DNA from: an uncultured Collinsella sp.
GTDB lineage: Bacteria; Actinomycetota; Coriobacteriia; Coriobacteriales; Coriobacteriaceae
Assembly (NCBI GenBank): GCA_934654625.1
Contig: CAKUGM010000001.1
Location: forward strand, 241,744 to 305,743
Length of the DNA: 64,000 nt
Direction of reading: 5' to 3'
Below are positions 37,078-45,832 of this stretch, piece by piece. Both the position numbers and the translations under genes were made by a program. The notes beneath the pieces were generated by a model. That model searched no databases and was not told the origin of the DNA. It worked only from the letters and a program-made list of their open reading frames with translations. Position 1 is the stretch's first letter. Every line of letters starts with the position of its first letter.

Positions 37078-38466
37078 ATGATCAAGATCGCTAAGTTTGG
37101 CGGCTCATCAGTCGCAGATGCCGAGCACTTCAAGAAAATCAAGGCTATCGTCGACGCCGACCCGGCGCGCCGCTTCGTGGTGGTTTCTGCCTGCGGCCGT
37201 CGTTTTAAGGGCGACACCAAGGTGACCGACCTGCTCTATCTGGTGAGCGCGCACGTCAAGTACCACGTATCTTGCGAGGACCTGCTCAAGGACATCGGTC
37301 AGCGCTACTTTGATATCGCCGATGAGCTCGAGCTTACCTATCCCATCCGCGAGGAGTTCGCGGCATTTGCCGAGCGCGCCAGCTCGGGCGGCTATTCCAC
37401 CGAGGAGCTCGTGAGCCGCGGCGAGTACTTTACCGCTCGCCTTATGGCCGAGTACCTGGGCCTGCCGTTCTTGGACGCCTCGAAGGTCATCGCCTTCCAT
37501 CATGACGGCACGCTCAGCATGAAGCGCACTGCCGAGCTGGTGGACGAGTACAGCCAGCAGGCAGGCTTCGTCATGCCCGGCTTCTATGGCGCTACGCGTG
37601 AGGGCCAGATCAAGCTGCTCGACCGTGGCGGCGGAGATATCTCCGGCTCGATCCTCGCCAAGTGCCTGGGCGCCGACCTGTATGAGAACTGGACCGACGT
37701 GTCGGGCTTCTTCTCGGCCGATCCGCGCATCGTTCCCGAGGCACAGCCCATCGCCCGCGTTACCTATGAGGAGCTGCGCGAGCTTTCCTACATGGGCGCG
37801 AGCGTCCTGCACGAGGAGGCCGTCTTCCCCGTACGCGAGGCCGGCATCCCGCTCGTCATCAAGAACACCAACGCGCCGCAAGATCCCGGCACCATCATCA
37901 GCGAGACGGCAGACGAGGGCGCAGCCGAGCCCCTCATCACCGGCGTGACCGGTAAGCGCGGTTTTGTTGCCATCAACGTCGCGCGTGACCGTACCAAGCC
38001 GCGTATCGGTTTTATGCGCCGCGCGCTTTCCGTCTTCGAGCGCTATAACGTCTCGGTCGAGCACATGCCCACCGGCGTCGATCGCTTTGGCGCCGTCGTG
38101 CAGAAGGAGGACGTGGACGATTCCCTCTATTCGCTCGTGGCCGACATTCAAAAGGAGGTCGAGCCGCTCGAGATCGAGGTTGTCGAGAATCTGGCGCTTA
38201 TCGCCACCGTCGGTCGCAACCTGCGTGGACGCGCCGGCATCTCCGGCCATCTCTTTGGCATGCTTGGCCAGGCAGGCGTGAGCGTGCGCATGATTTCGCA
38301 GAGCTGCGATGAGATCAACATCATCATCGGCGTGGACGAGAAGGACTTCGAGCTGGCCATTCGCACCATTTACCGTGCGTTCTCGGACGAGAACGGCATC
38401 GTGAAGGTTGCCGATCTGGATGAGCCCTCTGCCATCGACTTGAGCCTCGCGGCGCTCACCAAATAG
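37078..38466 (+). CDS. lysC: Aspartate kinase
   Basis: A 462-residue enzyme phosphorylating aspartate, the first step of the lysine, threonine and methionine pathways. The N-terminus KFGGSSVADAEHFKKIK is diagnostic. The TRGGGD-like element appears as LDRGGGDISGSILAK. Two ACT domains are at the C-terminus (about 305-455; GVSVRMISQSCDEINIIIG), which in relatives bind lysine or threonine. AGGAGG lies upstream. No lysine riboswitch is visible in the leader. It is a monofunctional kinase, not fused to homoserine dehydrogenase. Confidence 0.95.
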   Translation: MIKIAKFGGSSVADAEHFKKIKAIVDADPARRFVVVSACGRRFKGDTKVTDLLYLVSAHVKYHVSCEDLLKDIGQRYFDIADELELTYPIREEFAAFAERASSGGYSTEELVSRGEYFTARLMAEYLGLPFLDASKVIAFHHDGTLSMKRTAELVDEYSQQAGFVMPGFYGATREGQIKLLDRGGGDISGSILAKCLGADLYENWTDVSGFFSADPRIVPEAQPIARVTYEELRELSYMGASVLHEEAVFPVREAGIPLVIKNTNAPQDPGTIISETADEGAAEPLITGVTGKRGFVAINVARDRTKPRIGFMRRALSVFERYNVSVEHMPTGVDRFGAVVQKEDVDDSLYSLVADIQKEVEPLEIEVVENLALIATVGRNLRGRAGISGHLFGMLGQAGVSVRMISQSCDEINIIIGVDEKDFELAIRTIYRAFSDENGIVKVADLDEPSAIDLSLAALTK

Positions 38467-38633
38467 CGATCGCGCTGGCGGCTGGGTCCTTCCTATCCTG
38501 TTGGCGGCGGGTTTCGTTTCGATTTCATTTCGACGGAGTGGGCTTCGAGTCCGCTCCGTTCTTGTATAAAAGGAAGACGATCATTTGGCCTGCATGGGCT
38601 GCAGGTGAAGAGCATGACCTAAAAGGGGGCAGC

Positions 38634-39662
38634 ATGAAACAGTACACGGTTGCTATTTTGGGCGCGACGGGAGCCGTGGGCACCCAGATGCTCCAGTGTC
38701 TCGATGAGCAGGATTTCCCCGTGGGCAAGCTCAAGCTGCTGGCGAGCGCTCGCTCTGCCGGCAAGACTGTCGAGTTCCGTGGTGAGCAGGTTGTGATCGA
38801 GGAGGCTCGTCCCGAGGCATTTGAGGGTTGCGACATCGTACTCGGCGCCGTTGAGGACGACCTCGCCAAGGAGCTTTTGCCCGAGGCCGTGAAGCGCGGT
38901 GCCGTGGTCGTGGACAACTCCCATGCATTCCGTCTCGATCCCGATGTGCCCCTGGTGGTGCCCGAGATCAACGCCGAGGATATCAATTGGCACAAGGGTC
39001 TTATCGCCAACCCCAACTGCGCAACCATCATCGGCCTGGTTCCCACTTGGCCGCTCCATAAGCTCGCAGGCGTCAAGCGCATGGTCGTGAGCACGTATCA
39101 GGCGGCTTCAGGTGCGGGCGTTCCGGGCATGCGCGAGCTCGAGGAGCAGCTTGCTGCCCTGGGCCGTGGCGAGCAGCTTCCCGATCCGCGCGCTTTTGCG
39201 GCGCAGCTCGCCAACAACCTCATTCCGCAGATCGGCGGCGTGAAGGAGGAGGGCTTTACCTCCGAGGAGATGAAGCTCCAAAACGAGGGCCGCAAGATCA
39301 TGCACCTGCCCGAGCTGCGCGTGAACTGCACCTGCGTGCGTGTGCCCGTGCTGCGCTCCCATTCCGAGAGCATCACGCTTGAGTTCGAGCGCGACATCAC
39401 GGTCGAGGAGGCCCGCGAGGCCCTTGCCGCCGCCCCCGGCGTCAAGCTGGTGGACGACATGGATGCCGCCGATGCCCAGGATCGCTACCCCATGCCGCTG
39501 TTCACGAGCGACCAGGACCTGATTTGGGTCGGTCGCATCCGTCGTGACATCTCCAATCCTGAGGCTGCGCGCGGTATCACCTTCTGGTGCTGCGGCGACC
39601 AGATTCGCAAGGGTGCCGCTACCAACGCTGTCCAGATCGCCAAGCTTCTTACGGAAGAGTAG
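38634..39662 (+). CDS. asd: Aspartate-semialdehyde dehydrogenase
   Basis: A 342-residue NADP-dependent enzyme, second step of the aspartate pathway. The ATG at 38634 follows AAAAGGGGG. The N-terminal nucleotide loop is AILGATGAVGTQMLQ. The catalytic cysteine is in ANPNCATIIGLVPTWPLH. A SGAGVPGMREL-like segment is typical, and the substrate-binding region ends with VRVPVLRSHSESITLEF. A 167-base gap separates it from lysC, with a hairpin (ACGGAG/CTCCGT) near 38531-38565. Confidence 0.95.
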   Translation: MKQYTVAILGATGAVGTQMLQCLDEQDFPVGKLKLLASARSAGKTVEFRGEQVVIEEARPEAFEGCDIVLGAVEDDLAKELLPEAVKRGAVVVDNSHAFRLDPDVPLVVPEINAEDINWHKGLIANPNCATIIGLVPTWPLHKLAGVKRMVVSTYQAASGAGVPGMRELEEQLAALGRGEQLPDPRAFAAQLANNLIPQIGGVKEEGFTSEEMKLQNEGRKIMHLPELRVNCTCVRVPVLRSHSESITLEFERDITVEEAREALAAAPGVKLVDDMDAADAQDRYPMPLFTSDQDLIWVGRIRRDISNPEAARGITFWCCGDQIRKGAATNAVQIAKLLTEE

Positions 39663-39697
39663 ACGCGGGCTTTTCGGCATACGTCATATCGCTGTAC

Positions 39698-39743
39698 AAA
39701 AAGACGCCTCGGTCGGGCATGTGCCCAGCCGAGGCGTCTTTTT
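39698..39743 (+). terminator. Rho-independent terminator after asd
   Basis: AAAAAGACGCCTCGG (39698-39712) pairs perfectly with CCGAGGCGTCTTTTT (39729-39743). The loop can form an extra GGGC/GCCC helix. The symmetric A and T tracts make it bidirectional. Confidence 0.94.
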
Positions 39744-39955
39744 CTGGATGGCAAAGGGTGCCCGTAATGGTTTGTCATGCCTCCAGAGACGAGTCGCTTC
39801 CACCACGTTGTCTTTGGGGCGGACGAAGAGACGGGCGGCGGGAGTTGGTTTGGGGGGGGAAAGGAGAATGAACGGATTCGATCTCGCGCACCCGCCGCCG
39901 TGCTCGACATCTGTTGTACCGCACCGGAGCGCGCTTTTGCGTGCGGTGGCCGAGG
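39744..39955 (+). other. Gene-free stretch before the two-component system
   Basis: About 210 bases after the asd terminator. A 30-codon frame at 39868-39960 has a ribosome-binding site that is too close and no recognisable product. I call no gene here. Confidence 0.5.
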
Positions 39956-39956
39956 C

Positions 39957-40048
39957 TTAGGTTCGGCTAAGGTCTATCCTGCAGAAACGCCAGTCTGCAC
40001 TTGCCGGCCGTTAAGGTTCGGCTAAGGCATCGCGCCCTGCGCTATCAT
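39957..40048 (+). promoter_or_regulatory. Two OmpR-type regulator boxes and -10 element
   Basis: A 14-bp sequence AGGTTCGGCTAAGG occurs exactly twice (39959-39972 and 40014-40027), 55 bases apart. In each, half-sites TTAGG/TTAAGG and CTAAGG are spaced 11 bases apart, the usual spacing for OmpR-family dimers. A TATCAT -10 element lies at 40043-40048, with the second box taking the place of the -35. Autoregulation of the downstream regulator is likely. Confidence 0.65.
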
Positions 40049-40084
40049 CGATGGCATCAGATGACAAAGCGAAAGGCGTGGACG

Positions 40085-40768
40085 ATGCGGCTCCTATTGG
40101 CAGAGGACGAGTTCGAGCTCTCCCGTGCTCTTACGGCGATCTTGCAGCACAGCGGCTATGAGGTCGATGCGGTGCACGATGGCTTGACCGCACTTGACCA
40201 TCTTCAGCATCAATCGTTTGATGCGGCTGTCCTCGACATCATGATGCCGAGGATGGACGGTATCGAGGTGTTGCGTCATGCGCGTCGGGCCGGGCTTCGC
40301 CTGCCTATCATTATGCTTACGGCAAAAAGCGAGGTAGCGGATAAGGTCGAGGGCCTTGATGCCGGCGCCAACGATTACCTTACCAAGCCTTTTGCGGCAA
40401 AAGAGCTGCTTGCGCGCATCCGTGCGATGACGCGCAGCGCGACCGCGCTCGACGCGACCACCCTGGCAGTGGGCAACATCCGTCTCGATTGCGTTACCTG
40501 CATGCTTACAGGTCCTGCAGGCGAGGAGCATCTTGCCAATCGAGAGTTTCAGCTCATGGAATATTTCATGGCACATCCCGAGTCGATTACGCCCACTGAG
40601 CGACTGTTGTCCCAGGTATGGGGCGATGATGCGCTCGAGACGTCCAACGTGGTATGGGTCTATATATCCTATCTGCGCAAAAGGCTCTTGGCGGTAGGCG
40701 CCGACGTGTGCATTCGTGCGGCGCGTAATCAGGGCTATTCGCTGGAATGTATTGAGGGTGGCGCGTGA
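40085..40768 (+). CDS. OmpR-family response regulator
   Basis: A 227-residue regulator. The ATG at 40085 starts the receiver domain directly (MRLLLAEDEFELSRAL). The phospho-acceptor is Asp51 (VLDIMMPRMDG), with acidic residues 7 and 8, Thr79 and Lys101 completing the site. The C-terminal winged-helix domain (about 130-223) contains LANREFQLMEYFMAHP and the WGDDALETSNVVWVYISYLRKRL recognition region. Its stop overlaps the kinase start. Repeated boxes upstream suggest self-control. Confidence 0.95.
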   Translation: MRLLLAEDEFELSRALTAILQHSGYEVDAVHDGLTALDHLQHQSFDAAVLDIMMPRMDGIEVLRHARRAGLRLPIIMLTAKSEVADKVEGLDAGANDYLTKPFAAKELLARIRAMTRSATALDATTLAVGNIRLDCVTCMLTGPAGEEHLANREFQLMEYFMAHPESITPTERLLSQVWGDDALETSNVVWVYISYLRKRLLAVGADVCIRAARNQGYSLECIEGGA

Positions 40769-42108
40769 TGGAGAAGCGCCTTCGTCGTAAATTCGTGCTT
40801 GTCGCCATGCTTTCAGTGACTTTTGCCTTGGCGTTGATCCTGGTCGTTATCAATGCAGTCAACTATAGGAGCGTGTGCCAAGCGTCCGACGAACGTACCG
40901 AGGCGATCGTGCAAAACGGTGGCAGCTTTCCCGGTGCCGCCGGAACGGATGGGACGCAAACGGGGCAAGAAGAAACATCCGATGCCTCCGTGCTGATACT
41001 CGAGAATCTGTCCACTTTGTATCCCGGAGCATCGGGGGTGTCCGACCGCGTCTTTTATTTTGACAAGCGCGCGGCCGACATCATGGACAAGGAAGCGCCT
41101 TACGATACGCGCTACTTTACGGTCGTTTTGGACGATGGCAGCACGGTCGCTCAGGTCGATGTCAACCACGTTGCGGCAACGACGGCGCAGGATGCATGTG
41201 CCTATGCCCTGAGGGTGAGCACTTCGGGCGCAAAGCGCGGCTTTTATGGTACGTACCGCTATCGCGTGGTGGATATAGACGATGGTTCCCTATACGTGTT
41301 TGTGGATTGCACCCGCGATCTGTCTAATTTTGAGGCGTTTATGGGAGCGAGTGCCGCTATCGGTGTGGCCGCATGGCTGCTCGTGCTTATTTTGGTGGTG
41401 ATATTCTCGCGCGCGGCGGTCCGTCCCATGGTGGAGAGCTACCGTAAGCAGCAGCGCTTCATCACGGATGCGAGCCATGAAATCAAGACGCCGCTGGCGG
41501 TGATCGGCGCTGCAAATGATGTGCTGGAGATCGAAGCGGGCGAAAGCGAGTGGACGCAAAGCATCGCAGCGCAGATAGCTCGTCTTAAATCGCTGACCGA
41601 GAGACTGGTGTTTCTTGCGCGTATGGACGAGGGCGCCACGCAGCTCGAGAAGACGGATCTGGATTTATCGGAGCTGGTCGAATATGCCTCGGAACCGTTT
41701 TGCGCTGTGGCTGAATCACGTGGGAAGAGGCTTGCGCGCGATATGGACGCCGGAGTGCATGTCCGGGGGGACATCTCGGCTTTGTCGCAGGTGGTTGAAC
41801 TCTTGTTGGATAACGCCACACGCTATGCGAACGATGGCAGCGAGATAGAACTTGCGCTTAAGAGACGCTCGCGCGGCGGGGCGACCCTACAGGTGACCAA
41901 CACGGTGGATACGATGCCAAAGGGCGATTTGAATCGCCTTTTCGATCGCTTTTATCGTGCGGATACCAGCCGCAACTCGCAGACAGGCGGGTCCGGTGTA
42001 GGCCTTTCGGTGGCGCAGGCGATTGTCGAGGCGCACGACGGAAACATCCGCGCCCAGGCTCTCGACGCTCATACGATCCGCTTCACCGTAACCCTTCCCT
42101 CAATGTGA
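40768..42108 (+). CDS. Sensor histidine kinase
   Basis: A 446-residue membrane kinase paired with the regulator upstream (TGATG overlap; a GTG three bases earlier is an alternative). Membrane segments lie at about 8-29 and 190-213, enclosing a 160-residue extracytoplasmic sensor domain with no recognised fold. The phospho-accepting histidine is His237 (FITDASHEIKTPLAVIG). The ATPase domain has an N box (LLDNATRYAND), and the G boxes include GGSGVGLSVAQAIVEAH. The signal is unknown. Confidence 0.95.
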   Translation: MEKRLRRKFVLVAMLSVTFALALILVVINAVNYRSVCQASDERTEAIVQNGGSFPGAAGTDGTQTGQEETSDASVLILENLSTLYPGASGVSDRVFYFDKRAADIMDKEAPYDTRYFTVVLDDGSTVAQVDVNHVAATTAQDACAYALRVSTSGAKRGFYGTYRYRVVDIDDGSLYVFVDCTRDLSNFEAFMGASAAIGVAAWLLVLILVVIFSRAAVRPMVESYRKQQRFITDASHEIKTPLAVIGAANDVLEIEAGESEWTQSIAAQIARLKSLTERLVFLARMDEGATQLEKTDLDLSELVEYASEPFCAVAESRGKRLARDMDAGVHVRGDISALSQVVELLLDNATRYANDGSEIELALKRRSRGGATLQVTNTVDTMPKGDLNRLFDRFYRADTSRNSQTGGSGVGLSVAQAIVEAHDGNIRAQALDAHTIRFTVTLPSM

Positions 42109-42177
42109 CAAAAACAAGACAGAGTTAATTTGTGAAGATTTGCGCCCCGATGCACACAATTCGGTCTCTTGAGCTGT

Positions 42178-42879
42178 CTACCACTCGATTTGCTCGATAG
42201 GTGTGGGGTTGGGCTGCAGAGCCTCATCGATCACTTTGCCGCTCTTAAAGCGGATGAGGCGATCGGCCATAGGGGCGAGCGCGGAATTGTGCGTGATGAT
42301 GATGACCGTGATGCCGTCGCGGCGACACGTATCCTGCAGAAGCTGCAAGATTTGCTTGCCGGTTTGATAATCGAGGGCGCCCGTAGGCTCGTCGCACAAC
42401 AGGAGCTTGGGGTTTTTGGCAAGCGCGCGAGCGATAGCCACGCGCTGTTGCTCGCCGCCGGAGAGCTGGGCGGGGAAGTTGTCCATGCGCGCCTCGAGGC
42501 CCACCTTGGCGAGCGTCTCGGCGGGATCGAGCGAGTCGGGGCAGATCTGCGTGGCGAGCTCGACGTTTTCCAGTGCGGTGAGGTTGGGGACCAAGTTGTA
42601 GAACTGGAAGACAAAGCCCACGTCTGCGCGGCGGTACGAGACGAGCTCGCTCTCGTTGGCATGGCTGATGTCGCGTCCGTCTACCGTGACGGATCCCGAG
42701 GTCGCGGTGTCCATGCCTCCCAGGATGTTGAGCGCCGTGGTCTTGCCCGCGCCCGATGCACCCAGAATGATGGCGAGCTCGCCGGCCTCGACGCTAAAGT
42801 TCGCGCCGTCGAGTGCGTGAATCTCGGCTTCGCCTGCGCCGTAGGTTTTAATGACGTTGGAAAACTCGATATATGCCAT
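42178..42879 (-). CDS. ABC transporter ATP-binding protein, MacB/LolD type, without permease
   Basis: A 233-residue ATPase. Walker A is GASGAGKTT, the signature [15 protein letters not shown] and Walker [13 protein letters not shown]. The DEPTGALD form is characteristic of ATPases that work with FtsX-like permeases in export, lipoprotein or peptide-resistance systems. No permease gene lies on either side: the kinase gene is convergent and ogt is divergent. It either pairs with a permease elsewhere or is a remnant. Confidence 0.9.
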   Translation of the reverse strand: MAYIEFSNVIKTYGAGEAEIHALDGANFSVEAGELAIILGASGAGKTTALNILGGMDTATSGSVTVDGRDISHANESELVSYRRADVGFVFQFYNLVPNLTALENVELATQICPDSLDPAETLAKVGLEARMDNFPAQLSGGEQQRVAIARALAKNPKLLLCDEPTGALDYQTGKQILQLLQDTCRRDGITVIIITHNSALAPMADRLIRFKSGKVIDEALQPNPTPIEQIEW

Positions 42880-43085
42880 GAAGACGCCCCATCTAATCGG
42901 ATAGTTTTATTATCGCCGCCCGCGGCGTTTGTGCCCACCCCGATTCCGCCGAGCGCAAAACATACGCTCGCGATTTTGCGATGCGGATACCGCTGCCTGG
43001 CGTTGGCTTTTGAGCCGCGGCGTTTTTTGCCTATATACTAGGCTGCAGGTGAAACACGATAAGAGGCCACGCAAAAGGGGAGCGC

Positions 43086-43625
43086 ATGATTACCAAGTCC
43101 TATCGATCGCCGCTTGGCATGATTACGCTTGCTGCCGATGCACGCGGGCTCACGGGACTTTGGTTTGAGGGCCAAACGCACTTTGGATCGACCCTTGGTG
43201 GCGAAGGGGTTCCAAACGGCCTGGGTTCGGCATCTGCTGTGCTCGACTACACCTGGGCGTGGCTCGACACCTATTTTGCCGGGCACGCACCGGCGTATAC
43301 GCCTCCGCTCCATTTGATGGGCACGCCGTTTCAGCTTGAGGTATGGAGTGTACTGCAGACTGTTCCGCGCGGCTCTACGGTGGCGTACGGCTGGGTGGCC
43401 GACGAGATTTGCCGTCGACGTCTTGCTGCGGGTGATAAGCGTTCAACGAGTCCTCGCGCGGTGGGTGGTGCGGTGGCCCGAAACCCGGTTTCGATTATCG
43501 TTCCGTGCCATCGCGTGGTGGCTGCCAGCGGTGCGCTCGCGGGTTACGCCGGCGGTCTTGATCGAAAGAAATGGCTGCTTAATGTCGAGGGGTGCTGTCG
43601 CGGCGGCGTCGGTGCGCGGCAGTAG
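43086..43625 (+). CDS. ogt: Methylated-DNA-protein-cysteine methyltransferase
   Basis: A 179-residue suicide repair protein that takes alkyl groups from O6-alkylguanine. The acceptor is Cys141 in the invariant IIVPCHRVV motif. The helix-turn-helix region contains RAVGGAVARNPV. The N-terminal domain is short, as in Ogt rather than Ada. An AAAAGGGGAGCGC site precedes the ATG. It is transcribed divergently from the ABC ATPase. Confidence 0.95.
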   Translation: MITKSYRSPLGMITLAADARGLTGLWFEGQTHFGSTLGGEGVPNGLGSASAVLDYTWAWLDTYFAGHAPAYTPPLHLMGTPFQLEVWSVLQTVPRGSTVAYGWVADEICRRRLAAGDKRSTSPRAVGGAVARNPVSIIVPCHRVVAASGALAGYAGGLDRKKWLLNVEGCCRGGVGARQ

Positions 43626-43640
43626 CTTCGGGCGCGTTCG

Positions 43641-43687
43641 CAACGAGTGGCGGCTTTTCGAACATTTCTCAACGAGTGGCGGCTTTT
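43641..43687. repeat. 18-bp direct repeat pair, period 29
   Basis: CAACGAGTGGCGGCTTTT occurs at 43641-43658 and again at 43670-43687. Short TTCGAA/TTTGAAACG variants follow each copy. It lies in the 153-base gap between ogt and the 3' end of acpS. Role unknown; it may be part of a larger dispersed family. Confidence 0.6.
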
Positions 43688-43778
43688 GAAACGCCTTTTG
43701 TTCGAAATCTGGCCCTTGCTGCACGAATTACCGCCATTCATTGCGTCGTCGGCTGCCTTCAGGTGCGGGAAGAGCTAC

Positions 43779-44177
43779 CTACTGTGCAAGTACGATCGCG
43801 GCGGCGTAGTCGCCTTCGTTGCTGATGGAAACAAGTAACTCGTCAACGGCCGCTGTAGCAAGGGCATCGTGCAGGTCGGGTGCGTTGACATTGACATAGG
43901 GAGCGCCGGATGCGGCGCGGAGCGTCTCGACCCAGCGCAGGTCGAACTCGTTATCGATAAGCGGTCCGATTGCCTTGCGCACGGCGCGCTTAACGGCGAG
44001 CCGACCGGCGAGAAATTCTGCAGGTTGCTGCCGGGAGCGGGCCATCTCAAGTTCTGCAGGGGTAAATAAACGGGCCGCCCATGAAGATGCCATCGCATCA
44101 AGTTCGCACTCGGTGGCATCCAGACGGTCGGCAACGTCGCCGATGCGTACCAAATCGATGCCGATGCCCCGTGCCAT
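43779..44177 (-). CDS. acpS: Holo-[acyl-carrier-protein] synthase, with altered metal-site residue
   Basis: A 132-residue phosphopantetheinyl transferase activating acyl carrier protein. The ATG at 44177 follows AAAGGGG. The N-terminal GIGIDLVRI motif holds the metal-binding Asp8. The second motif reads FLAGRLAVKRAVRKAIG where the family normally has the metal-binding glutamate (KEA); here that position is Arg. The C-terminal half includes VNVNAPD and a SISNEGDYAAAIVLAQ ending, as in AcpS. It is likely the cell's AcpS given its size, but its activity deserves a check. Confidence 0.82.
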   Translation of the reverse strand: MARGIGIDLVRIGDVADRLDATECELDAMASSWAARLFTPAELEMARSRQQPAEFLAGRLAVKRAVRKAIGPLIDNEFDLRWVETLRAASGAPYVNVNAPDLHDALATAAVDELLVSISNEGDYAAAIVLAQ

Positions 44178-44288
44178 GTCTGCCCCTTTCGTCTGGCCCA
44201 TTATAGCTTTTGCACAAAGATGCCGCGCGCGTTAGGCTTATGCAAACGTTCGCAAGCATGACCATGTGACAAATGGAAAGAGGCATAC

Positions 44289-45665
44289 ATGGCATCCGAG
44301 ACCATCACCAAAGATGATGTTGCGGCAGCAGAGTCGCTCATCGAATTTATCGACAACTGCCCCAGCATGTTCCATACGGCAATGACTTTGTCCGAGCGCT
44401 TGGAGCGGGCCGGTTACGTCTATCTTCCGGAAGGATCCGCATGGCGCGTCGAGCGCGGCGGGAGCTATTACACGCGTCGCAACAACTCGAGCGTCATCGC
44501 TTGGCACGTAGGCGAGCAAGTTGCCGAGGCGCCCGTTGCCGGCCAGTGCCCCAAAACGGCACCCTACCATTTCCAGCTCACGGCTTCGCACGCCGATTCC
44601 CCCACGTTCAAGGTCAAGTCGGTGGGCGAGCTTGAGGGGCCACAAGGCTATCTGCGTCTTAATGTCGAGGCATACGGTGGCATGATCGACTACACCTGGT
44701 TCGATCGCCCCCTGTCGCTGGCGGGCCGCGTGCTTGTGCGCACGGGCGCGCGCGTGGAGAGCCGCCTGTTCTCGCTCGACCGCGATGTCGCCATCATTCC
44801 CAGTCTCGCCATCCATATGAATCGTGACGTGAACAGCGCCTTTGCACCCAATCGCGCCTGCGACCTGTGCCCCCTCATCTCGGCCGGTGCGCTCCCCGCG
44901 GGATCGCTCGACCAGATGGTTGCCGACGAGCTGGGTGTGAATGTGGTCGACGTCTTGGCGCGCGACCTCTTCTTGGTGAACCGTCAGCGCTCGTGCGTGT
45001 GGGGCGCGGCGAACGAGTTCGTCTCGGCCCCCAAGCTCGACGACCTTGCCTGTGCCTATACCTCGCTCGAGGCTATGCTCGCGCAATGCAACGAACGCGA
45101 CGTGAGCGTCTACGTTTGTTTTGATAACGAGGAGGTTGGGTCAGGCACCAAGCAGGGCGCCATGTCCACGTTCCTGCGCGATACGCTTGCGCGCGTGAAC
45201 GAGGGACTGGGCTTTGACGACGAGGAGTACCGACGCGCACTTGCCGCCTCGATGCTCGTCTCCTGCGACAACGCCCATGCGCTGCATCCCAATCGTCCCG
45301 ATTGCGCCGATGAAGGCGCACGCCCCCTGCTCAACGCTGGCCTCGTGATCAAGGAGGCTGCAAACCAGCATTACTGCACGGACGCCTTTAGCCGTGCCGC
45401 GCTCGTGGCGGTGCTTGAGGATGCTCAGGTGCCCTACCAGGCATTTGCCAACCGCAGCGACATGGCGGGCGGCTCCACCTTAGGCAATCTCTCCAATACC
45501 CAGGCGAGCATGCACGCCGTGGACGTGGGCCTGCCGCAGCTTGCCATGCATTCGAGTTTTGAGACGACGGGCACGCGCGATGTCTCCCTCGCCATTCAGG
45601 CGCTTACGGCGTTCTACAATGCGGACCTGCAGATTTTCGAGGCGGACTCTATCGTCTTGGCATAA
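44289..45665 (+). CDS. M18 family aminopeptidase
   Basis: A 458-residue zinc aminopeptidase of the aspartyl aminopeptidase family, a cytoplasmic enzyme releasing N-terminal, often acidic, residues. Zinc-site motifs are TASHADSPTFK (first His-Asp), DNEEVGSGTKQGA (Glu-Glu pair) and the late MHSSFETTG histidine region. LVSCDNAHALHPN carries the other ligand. The length is normal. It would complete breakdown of peptides imported by the dpp-type system. Confidence 0.93.
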   Translation: MASETITKDDVAAAESLIEFIDNCPSMFHTAMTLSERLERAGYVYLPEGSAWRVERGGSYYTRRNNSSVIAWHVGEQVAEAPVAGQCPKTAPYHFQLTASHADSPTFKVKSVGELEGPQGYLRLNVEAYGGMIDYTWFDRPLSLAGRVLVRTGARVESRLFSLDRDVAIIPSLAIHMNRDVNSAFAPNRACDLCPLISAGALPAGSLDQMVADELGVNVVDVLARDLFLVNRQRSCVWGAANEFVSAPKLDDLACAYTSLEAMLAQCNERDVSVYVCFDNEEVGSGTKQGAMSTFLRDTLARVNEGLGFDDEEYRRALAASMLVSCDNAHALHPNRPDCADEGARPLLNAGLVIKEAANQHYCTDAFSRAALVAVLEDAQVPYQAFANRSDMAGGSTLGNLSNTQASMHAVDVGLPQLAMHSSFETTGTRDVSLAIQALTAFYNADLQIFEADSIVLA

Positions 45666-45692
45666 TGCGTCACCTGTGACCGCTGCGTGAAT

Positions 45693-45723
45693 TATTCCTC
45701 ACGCCCGCCGAAAGTGAGGAATA
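45693..45723. repeat. Inverted repeat downstream of the aminopeptidase gene
   Basis: TATTCCTCAC (45693-45702) and GTGAGGAATA (45714-45723) form a 10-bp stem with an 11-base loop. No U tract follows. It may be a weak terminator or an operator for the following DegV gene. Confidence 0.5.
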
Positions 45724-45832
45724 GAGCGTAGCCAATACAGGGGGACCGCCCTACAATGGTGCGCACTTGACTGGATGTCGGCAGGCCGCCCGTACGGCGC
45801 GGCCTGTCACGCATCATCGAAGGGATACGCTT

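Noticed and set aside
39868-39960. A 30-codon frame with AAAGGAG in front
   Set aside because: The ribosome-binding site is only one or two bases from the start codon, the product is Pro/Ser-rich without features, and it ends in the regulator box.
43641-43687. The 18-bp direct repeats as a CRISPR array
   Set aside because: Only two copies, an 11-base spacer and no cas genes in the window.
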